A DNA stretch of 6,768 bases from Actinomyces viscosus (GTDB lineage: Bacteria; Bacteroidota; Bacteroidia; Flavobacteriales_D; Crocinitomicaceae), in NCBI GenBank assembly GCA_943326975.2, contig CALPVI020000096.1:1-6768 (forward strand), given 5' to 3'. Below the pieces are notes generated by a model. That model was not told where the DNA came from. It did no database searches and worked only from the letters and a program-made list of their open reading frames with translations. This document shows, piece by piece, positions 1 through 5,451 of this stretch (positions within the stretch are counted from its first letter, which is position 1; each line of letters opens with the position of its first letter). A program made the translations under genes and the position numbers.

Positions 1-1
1 C

Positions 2-577
2 GTTTTAAGTATAATGATAGGTCCTGTTTTCTTTGTGTTATTAGAAACTAGTATTCGCAAGGGTGTTCGGTCTGCCATCTCATTTGATGCTGGAGTTCTT
101 GTTAGCGACCTTATTTATATAGCTTTAGCTTATTATTTTTATTCTGAAGTTGCAACTTTAAAATCAGGAGAGCATAGTGAAATAGCGAAAATTATTGGTG
201 GCACATTATTCTTATCTTACGGTATTTACACCTATTTTAAAAAACAAAAAACATCTTCATTGGATGAAGATGGTAATATAATTCAACAAGATTTTCATAA
301 GTTATTCTTTAAAGGTTTCATACTTAACTTTTTAAATCCAATGGTTATTTTCTATTGGTTTAGTATTTTGACAATCAGAGGAAAAGAATCCCAAATCCCA
401 TTTGTTTGTATTATTTTAATTACTTATTTCAGTATAGATATTTTAAAAATTTTAGGCGCAAAAAAATTAAGGCCTCTTGTAACAGATGCTAGATTAAAAG
501 CATTAAATCATATCATAGGTTTTTTATTTTTAGGCTTTGGAATATTCCTAATTGTAAAAGGTTTATTCTTTAGTTAG
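2..577 (+). CDS. LysE/RhtB-family amino-acid exporter-like membrane protein (5' end cut by window edge)
   Basis: Probable inner-membrane transporter of the LysE/RhtB translocator family, whose characterised members export amino acids or related small molecules; the substrate here cannot be read from sequence. The frame is open from position 2 (V-L-S-I before the first ATG at 14). Known members have a short hydrophobic N-terminus ahead of the conserved G-P seen here, so the ATG at 14 is probably internal and the true start lies left of the window. Visible marks, numbered from that ATG: IGPVFF at 2-7, hydrophobic stretches near 28-43, 59-74, 99-120, 128-147 and 166-184, and the family motif NFLNPMVIFYWF at 105-116. 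A charged loop at 76-96 separates the two halves. Length fits a family of about 200-210 residues lacking some 15-20 at the N-terminus. The next gene lies 47 bp downstream on the same strand. Family call is firm, substrate unknown. Confidence 0.85.
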   Translation, partial: VLSIMIGPVFFVLLETSIRKGVRSAISFDAGVLVSDLIYIALAYYFYSEVATLKSGEHSEIAKIIGGTLFLSYGIYTYFKKQKTSSLDEDGNIIQQDFHKLFFKGFILNFLNPMVIFYWFSILTIRGKESQIPFVCIILITYFSIDILKILGAKKLRPLVTDARLKALNHIIGFLFLGFGIFLIVKGLFFS

Positions 578-624
578 TGTAACATTTTTATTAGTAATAG
601 GTTATAATAATAAACATTACAATC

Positions 625-2319
625 ATGACAAAGAACATTAGTTTTCTTTTAATTTTTATTCCATCTATTTTTTTCGCTCAAGAAATTAAAAAAGAGAATT
701 TATCCAAAAGAACTTCATTTTATTGGGATTTCAATAAAACATTGATTCAGTCTACTGGTTCTTATTATGTGGATCAATTAGGCGAAACAGAAGATAATCA
801 TGGAAAATGGTTGTATTACGATAAATTTGGGACTCTTGAGGAGGAACGTAATTATTATAGAAGTAAATTAAACGGAAAAGTAATGCTTTTCTATCCCAAT
901 GGAAAACCTAAACAAGAAGGGTATTTCAAGATGGACAAACAAGATAGCGTTTATCGAGAATGGTATGAAAATGGAAAATTATCAAAAGAAGGACATTTTA
1001 AAGATGATAGATCATTTGGTATTTGGAAATTTTATTATTTGGATGGCCGTGAAAAATCCTATGAAGAAGAAGTAGATAGTGTCAATTATGTTCGTTCTTT
1101 TTGGTTGCCTGATTCCCTTCATACTCAAACAATTGTTGATGGTACAGGAGAAATGACAGTTTATCATACTACGGGCACTATCAAAGAATGGTATAATTAC
1201 ACGGAGGGTTTAAGAAATGGTCCATGTGAAGAAAGAAGTGTATATGGCTATAAATTGTTAACAGGTTCATTCAAAAAAGGTAAAATGGATGGAGAATGGA
1301 AATATTCATACTATACAGGCGAGACCGAAAAAATCAGCCATTATAAAAATGGTTTATTGGATGGAGAGTACCAATATTTCTACGATAAAAATAGATTACA
1401 AGTAAAGGGACAATATTTTGAAGGCCAAAAAATAGGCGAGTGGACTTGGTATACAAATACAGGTTCTTTAGATATGCAAGGTTCGTTTCTTAAAGATAAA
1501 CAAAATGGTAAATGGACGTATTGGTTCCCAACAGGCAATCAAATTTCATATACTGCAGAATATACAGACGACAAGAAATCAGGTCATTGGGTATACTGGT
1601 ATCAAAACGGAAAAAAATTCAAAGAAGGTGATTTTGCGAATGATGAAAAAAATGGTCGTTGGAGAACATGGTATGAAAATGAGCAACTTTTAATGGATGG
1701 CGTTTATGTAAATGGTAAAGAACAAGGTTTATGGCTAAACTATTGGGACAATGGAATTCTTAAAAACTCTGTAACATTCAAAAATGGATTAATGAATGGA
1801 GAATGGAAATCATTTTACCCTTCAGGACATCCAAAAATAACTGGCTTTTATAAAGAAAATTTAAAAACAGGTGAGTGGATCAATTACTATGAAAATGGTC
1901 TGCCAAAAGATTTAGTTACTTACAAAGTTTTTAAAGAAAAATCCCAAGTGAAATATGGTGTTATGAAGAATCGTGAAGTCAAAGAAGAAAAGAAACATGG
2001 ACATTCAGCATCTTATTCAGCAAAAGATTTTAGAAAAACGGAGGAGGGAAATTATAAAAATGGTAAAAAAGATGGAGAGTGGATTGCATATTATCCTGGA
2101 GGAAAAATGCCTGCAGTAATCACAAACTACAAAGAAGGTGAATTGGATGGCGTAATGAAACAATACGATCAATCAGGGAATATTACTTCAGAGATTAATT
2201 ACAAAGATGGCCTAAAACAAGGCAAGTTTTATATTTACAATCAAAAGGGAAAAGTTATAAAAGAGAAAAACTTTGACAAAGGAATGGAAGTTCAAGGAAC
2301 TGATTTTTCTCCTAGATAA
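625..2319 (+). CDS. Secreted MORN_2/YwqK-like repeat protein, about 19 repeats
   Basis: A 564-residue protein with an N-terminal signal peptide (hydrophobic core 6-17, probable cleavage after FFA at 18, before QE), so it should leave the cytoplasm. The rest is a tandem array of about 24-residue units of the form G-x-W-x-x-Y-Y-x-N-G, then E-G-x-F/Y-K-x-G. The anchoring glycine falls at residues 60, 84, 132, 175, 199, 223, 247, 271, 295, 320, 344, 368, 392, 416, 459, 484, 509 and 533, with a degenerate unit near 108 (Ser). The register breaks near 140-172 and 425-457. Such units match the MORN_2 family, often labelled 'toxin-antitoxin system YwqK family antitoxin'; no toxin partner is visible and export argues against a cytoplasmic antitoxin role. 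No C-terminal type IX sorting domain is apparent; it ends soon after the last unit. The ATG at 625 is chosen because the signal peptide follows at once; the leader is A/T-rich without a Shine-Dalgarno sequence. Molecular function unknown. Confidence 0.88.
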   Translation: MTKNISFLLIFIPSIFFAQEIKKENLSKRTSFYWDFNKTLIQSTGSYYVDQLGETEDNHGKWLYYDKFGTLEEERNYYRSKLNGKVMLFYPNGKPKQEGYFKMDKQDSVYREWYENGKLSKEGHFKDDRSFGIWKFYYLDGREKSYEEEVDSVNYVRSFWLPDSLHTQTIVDGTGEMTVYHTTGTIKEWYNYTEGLRNGPCEERSVYGYKLLTGSFKKGKMDGEWKYSYYTGETEKISHYKNGLLDGEYQYFYDKNRLQVKGQYFEGQKIGEWTWYTNTGSLDMQGSFLKDKQNGKWTYWFPTGNQISYTAEYTDDKKSGHWVYWYQNGKKFKEGDFANDEKNGRWRTWYENEQLLMDGVYVNGKEQGLWLNYWDNGILKNSVTFKNGLMNGEWKSFYPSGHPKITGFYKENLKTGEWINYYENGLPKDLVTYKVFKEKSQVKYGVMKNREVKEEKKHGHSASYSAKDFRKTEEGNYKNGKKDGEWIAYYPGGKMPAVITNYKEGELDGVMKQYDQSGNITSEINYKDGLKQGKFYIYNQKGKVIKEKNFDKGMEVQGTDFSPR

Positions 2320-2338
2320 TTATAAAATAGAATTAAAT

Positions 2339-2372
2339 AAAAAGCGAATCAAAATATTTTGATTCGCTTTTT
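2339..2372. terminator. Perfect 34-bp palindrome, probable bidirectional intrinsic terminator
   Basis: The segment equals its own reverse complement over 34 bp, centred between 2355 and 2356. As RNA it gives a stem of about 15 bp containing GCGAATCAAAA and its complement, with a tiny loop. On the plus strand the stem runs into six T (2368-2373); on the minus strand it runs into five T (complement of 2339-2343). It begins 19 bp after the stop of the MORN-like gene and lies about 135 bp beyond the leuS stop, between converging genes, so it can plausibly end transcription from both sides. Termination is inferred from structure only. Confidence 0.85.
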
Positions 2373-2392
2373 TAGTATATAACTAATTATTA

Positions 2393-2502
2393 AATCTGTA
2401 ATCTGCTAATCTGCTAATCTGTAATCTGTAATCTGCTAATCTGTAATCTGTAATCTGCCAATCTGCTAATCTGTAATCTGTAATCTGCCAATCTGTAATC
2501 TA
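2393..2502. repeat. Tandem array of TAATCTG / C(T/C)AATCTG units with a 30-bp higher-order period
   Basis: About 110 bp made only of two interchangeable units: a 7-mer TAATCTG and an 8-mer CTAATCTG or CCAATCTG. ATCTG occurs 14 times, and a fifteenth unit ends in ATCTA. Starting at 2399 the unit lengths are 7,8,8,7,7,8,7,7,8,8,7,7,8,7. Blocks 2436-2465 and 2466-2495 are identical 30-mers (8+7+7+8), and the block before them is closely similar, so the array has a 30-bp superperiod. It lies outside any gene, ends 4 bp past the leuS stop codon (on the 3' side of leuS), and is separated from the MORN-like gene by the terminator palindrome. There are no spacers, so it is not a CRISPR. Function unknown; it may be neutral microsatellite-like expansion. 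Confidence 0.93.
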
Positions 2503-2506
2503 AATC

Positions 2507-5335
2507 CTACAAAACAACATTCACAATTCTACCTGGTACAACTATCACCTTTTTAGGATCTTTTCCTTCCAAGTATTTTTTTGCTTCTTCCTTGCTCATC
2601 ACTTCTTTTTCTACTTCTTGAGCATTCATGGCTAAAGGTAATTCCACCTTGAAACGAACTTTTCCGTTAAATGAAACGGGGTAAGAGAAATTGGATTCAA
2701 CTAAAACGCTTTCATCAAATGTTGGGAATTTAGCATAACTCAATGTCCCTGCTTCGTTTCCTAATTTCACCCATAATTCTTCACATAAATGCGGCGCATA
2801 TGAAGAAAGTAAAATTACCAACTCTTGTAAAATAGCTTTGTTGTTACATTTTTGCTCCGTCAATTCATTTACACAAATCATGAAGTTTGAAACTCCTGTA
2901 TTGAATGAGAAACGCTCTAAATCATCACCAATTTTCTTGATGGTTCTATGTAATGTTTTTAACGATTCTTTTGTCGGTTCGCCAGCAATTAATTCGCCTT
3001 CAAACAAACGACATAATTTGCGCAAGAAGTTGTGAACTCCATTGATTCCTTTTGTATCCCAAGGTTTACTTTGTTCCAATGGACCTAAGAACATTTCATA
3101 CATTCTTAATGTATCAGCTCCGAATTTTTCTACTAATTCGTCAGGCGTTTGAACGTTGAATTTCGATTTCGACATTTTTTCAACTTCATGACCGCAAATG
3201 TATGTTCCATCTTCTTCGCAAATGAATTCAGCATTTGCATAATCAGAACGCCATTTTTTAAATGCTTCGATATCTAACTTATCATTATCAACGATTGAAA
3301 TATCAACGTGTAATGGAATCGTTTCGAAATTCGATTTTAAAGAGTTTGTAACAAATTTATTCGAGTCTTTAATACGGTATACAAAACTACTTCTCCCCAA
3401 AATCATTCCTTGGTTGATCATCTTTTTGAAAGGTTCATCGAAATTGATAAATCCTTGATCAAATAAGAATTTTGTCCAGAAACGTGAGTACAATAAGTGA
3501 CCTGTTCCGTGTTCAGAACCACCAATGTATAAATCTACTTGTCCCCAGTAATCTGCTTGTTTTTTGCTTACAAATTCTGCTTCGTTTTGAGCATCCATGT
3601 AGCGTAAGAAATACCAAGAACTTCCTGCCCAACCTGGCATGGTGTTTAATTCCAACGGAAAGATTGTTTCATTGTCAATCAATTCATTGGAAACCACTTT
3701 ATTTTGAGTAGTATCCCATGCCCATGTTTTAGCATTCCCTAACGGTGGTTGACCATCTGCAGTTGGCAAATAATTTTCTACCTCAGGAAGAATGATTGGT
3801 AAATGTTGCGTTTCAATCATTACTGGCAATCCATTTTTGTAATAAACCGGGAAAGGTTCACCCCAATAACGTTGTCTTGAAAACACTGCATCACGCAAAC
3901 GGTAATTCGTTTTTCCTTTACCAATTTCTTTTGCTTCAATCGCCTCGATTGCTTTTTGCATCGCAACTTTTGCTTCTAATCCGTTTAAAAAATCAGAATT
4001 AGCAATTACAGCATCTTTCTCGGTATAAGCTGCTTCAGAAATATCCTTATCAGCGAAAATATTTTTAATTTCTAACTTGAAATGTTTTGCGAAATCCCAA
4101 TCACGTTGGTCGCCACAAGGAACAGCCATAACAGCACCAGTTCCATAAGAAGCCAAGACGTAATCACCAATCCAAATTTGAACTTTATCTCCTGTAAAAG
4201 GGTGAATGGCATAAGCTCCAGTGAATTGTCCCGTAATGTTCTTCACATCTGACTGACGATCACGTTCCGTTTTTAAAGAAGCCGCTTTTTTATAATTTTC
4301 AACCGCATCTTTGTATTCAGCTGTTGTAATTTGTTCAACTAAAGGATGTTCTGGTGCTAACACCATAAATGAAACTCCAAAAATAGTATCAGGACGAGTT
4401 GTGAAAACTTCAATATGTTGGCTGAGCGAAGTTGATTGTTGGCTGAGCGGAGTCGAAGCCAACACTTCAAATTTTACAGACGCCCCAATCGATTTTCCAA
4501 TCCAGTTGCGTTGAATATCTTTGATAGAATCTGTCCATTCTACATTTTCTAAACCTTGTATTAAACGTTCAGCATACGCTTTGATACGCATCGACCATTG
4601 ACGCATTAATTTTTGTTCTACTGGGTGACCACCACGTTCAGAAACACCATTTACAATTTCATCATTTGCTAAAACTGTTCCCAAAGCAGGACACCAGTTT
4701 ACCCATGAATCAGCTAAATAAGCCAAACGGTATTCTTGAAGAATTGCTTCTTTTTCTTCTTCGTTGAAAGCATTCCATTCAGTTGCAGAAAACGTGTTAT
4801 TGTAATCAGAACAAGCATTTACTTGCGTATTTCCATTTGCTTCAAATTCAGTAACTAAACCTGAAATTCGCTCAGCTTTATTGCTCGTATTATTGTACCA
4901 GCAATCAAATAATTGAATGAAAATCCATTGTGTCCATTTGTAATATTCTGGAGATGAAGTACGTACTTCTCTATCCCAATCAAATGAAAAGCCAACTTTA
5001 TCCAATTGATCTCTGTAACGAGCAATATTATCTTCAGTCGTAATTACAGGATGTTGACCTGTTTGAATCGCATATTGTTCAGCAGGTAAACCAAATGAAT
5101 CGTAACCCATAGGATGCAAAACATTATAACCTTGTAAACGTTTGAAACGAGTATAAATATCAGAAGCGATATAACCAAGTGGGTGCCCAACATGTAAACC
5201 TGCTCCAGAAGGATAAGGAAACATATCTAATGCATAAAACTTCGGTTTTTCAGATGAATTATCTGTTTTGAATGTTTTATTTTCAGCCCAGAATTTTCTC
5301 CATTTTGGTTCGATTTCGCTAAAATTATACTCCAT
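2507..5335 (-). CDS. leuS: Leucyl-tRNA synthetase (LeuRS), class I, with CP1 editing domain
   Basis: Cytoplasmic enzyme that charges tRNA-Leu with leucine using ATP and hydrolyses mischarged tRNA. Complete at 942 residues, longer than the roughly 860 of E. coli. Visible in order: ATP-binding HVGH at 48-51 within PYPSGAGLHVGH; an insertion near 145-205 typical of Bacteroidota enzymes; NWCPALGTVLAND at 213-225; CP1 editing domain with the threonine-rich motif TTRPDTIFG at 312-320 and the GTGAVMAVP segment (398-406), with conserved editing Asp at 409 (GDQRD); RQRYWGEPFP at 488-497; GSEHGTGHLLYSRFW at 606-620; KMSKS at 720-724; then the anticodon-binding helices and a C-terminal domain ending in RIVNVVL. 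Only Cys215 remains of the zinc knuckle (SERGGHP where E. coli has a CCWRC cluster). Residues 292-307 are encoded by an inserted repeat (see separate entry). The start at 5335 gives the usual MEYNFSEIEPKW opening. The gene stands alone, convergent to the left and divergent to the right. Confidence 0.98.
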   Translation of the reverse strand: MEYNFSEIEPKWRKFWAENKTFKTDNSSEKPKFYALDMFPYPSGAGLHVGHPLGYIASDIYTRFKRLQGYNVLHPMGYDSFGLPAEQYAIQTGQHPVITTEDNIARYRDQLDKVGFSFDWDREVRTSSPEYYKWTQWIFIQLFDCWYNNTSNKAERISGLVTEFEANGNTQVNACSDYNNTFSATEWNAFNEEEKEAILQEYRLAYLADSWVNWCPALGTVLANDEIVNGVSERGGHPVEQKLMRQWSMRIKAYAERLIQGLENVEWTDSIKDIQRNWIGKSIGASVKFEVLASTPLSQQSTSLSQHIEVFTTRPDTIFGVSFMVLAPEHPLVEQITTAEYKDAVENYKKAASLKTERDRQSDVKNITGQFTGAYAIHPFTGDKVQIWIGDYVLASYGTGAVMAVPCGDQRDWDFAKHFKLEIKNIFADKDISEAAYTEKDAVIANSDFLNGLEAKVAMQKAIEAIEAKEIGKGKTNYRLRDAVFSRQRYWGEPFPVYYKNGLPVMIETQHLPIILPEVENYLPTADGQPPLGNAKTWAWDTTQNKVVSNELIDNETIFPLELNTMPGWAGSSWYFLRYMDAQNEAEFVSKKQADYWGQVDLYIGGSEHGTGHLLYSRFWTKFLFDQGFINFDEPFKKMINQGMILGRSSFVYRIKDSNKFVTNSLKSNFETIPLHVDISIVDNDKLDIEAFKKWRSDYANAEFICEEDGTYICGHEVEKMSKSKFNVQTPDELVEKFGADTLRMYEMFLGPLEQSKPWDTKGINGVHNFLRKLCRLFEGELIAGEPTKESLKTLHRTIKKIGDDLERFSFNTGVSNFMICVNELTEQKCNNKAILQELVILLSSYAPHLCEELWVKLGNEAGTLSYAKFPTFDESVLVESNFSYPVSFNGKVRFKVELPLAMNAQEVEKEVMSKEEAKKYLEGKDPKKVIVVPGRIVNVVL
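4417..4463. repeat. GC-rich REP-like repeat (two 21-bp copies) inserted in frame within leuS
   Basis: Two adjacent 21-bp copies begin GTTGGCTGAGCG at 4417 and 4438. They differ at only five positions, and the second is followed by CCAAC. This makes GTTGGCT (4438-4444) and AGCCAAC (4457-4463) an inverted repeat with a 7-bp stem and 12-nt loop; the GTTGGCT at 4417-4423 could pair with the same AGCCAAC instead. The 4438-4463 unit has 16 G/C of 26 in a strongly AT-rich gene. Read on the leuS strand it contains TTCGACTCCGCTCAG, which I recall as a common dispersed repeat in flavobacterial genomes (from memory, not checked). It encodes LASTPLSQQSTSLSQH, residues 292-307 of LeuRS, with the seven-residue units STPLSQQ and STSLSQH. 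Confidence 0.8.
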
Positions 5336-5361
5336 TTTTTTAATGATTTTTTTTGAAAGTG

Positions 5362-5369
5362 CAAAGTTA
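5362..5369 (-). promoter_or_regulatory. Putative Bacteroidota -7 box (TAnnTTTG) of leuS
   Basis: On the minus strand these bases read TAACTTTG, an exact match to the TAnnTTTG -7 consensus of the Bacteroidota primary sigma factor. It lies 26 bp before the leuS ATG, implying a short leader. No convincing TTG/TTTG -33 element is found 17-23 bp further upstream, so the promoter is only half supported. The leader between it and the ATG is almost all A and T with no Shine-Dalgarno sequence, as is usual in this phylum. Confidence 0.5.
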
Positions 5370-5434
5370 GTGAATAATATCGATTTTTCTTAAGGATAAC
5401 TAATTATAGAACACCATTTTTCGGTTAAAAATTA

Positions 5435-5442
5435 TATCTTTA
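5435..5442 (+). promoter_or_regulatory. Weak candidate -7 box for the TPR gene
   Basis: TATCTTTA resembles the TAnnTTTG -7 consensus except for the last base. It lies only 9 bp before the ATG at 5452, which would give a nearly leaderless transcript, and no -33 TTG is evident. Listed because it is the best plus-strand candidate in the divergent gap between leuS and the TPR gene. Confidence 0.2.
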
Positions 5443-5451
5443 AACTCATAA

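Noticed and set aside
14..577. ATG at 14 as the true start of the LysE-family gene
   Set aside because: The frame stays open to the left edge, and the conserved G-P motif would then fall only three residues from the start, leaving no room for the first membrane segment.
578..624. Terminator or promoter between the exporter and the MORN-like gene
   Set aside because: Only weak 5-bp inverted matches (TGTAA with TTACA, GTAAT with ATTAC) in A/T-rich DNA; no G/C stem, T-run or clear TAnnTTTG box.
1505..1693. Short open frame inside the MORN-like gene
   Set aside because: It is an alternative-frame shadow of the repeat-coding sequence with no independent signal.
625..2319. Toxin-antitoxin module based on the YwqK family name
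   Set aside because: The protein carries a signal peptide, is far larger than an antitoxin, and its upstream neighbour is a transporter rather than a toxin.
2393..2502. CRISPR array
   Set aside because: Units of 7-8 bp abut directly without unique spacers, and no cas gene is nearby.
2838..4514. Several short plus-strand open frames (2838-3035, 3472-3711, 3796-4002, 4311-4514) opposite leuS
   Set aside because: They lie wholly antisense to conserved LeuRS coding sequence, and their translations show no family motif or start signal.
5336..5451. T-box or leucine-attenuator leader for leuS
   Set aside because: The gap is only 116 bp, the likely -7 box leaves about 20 nt of leader, and no leucine-codon peptide or stem pair with T-run is seen.
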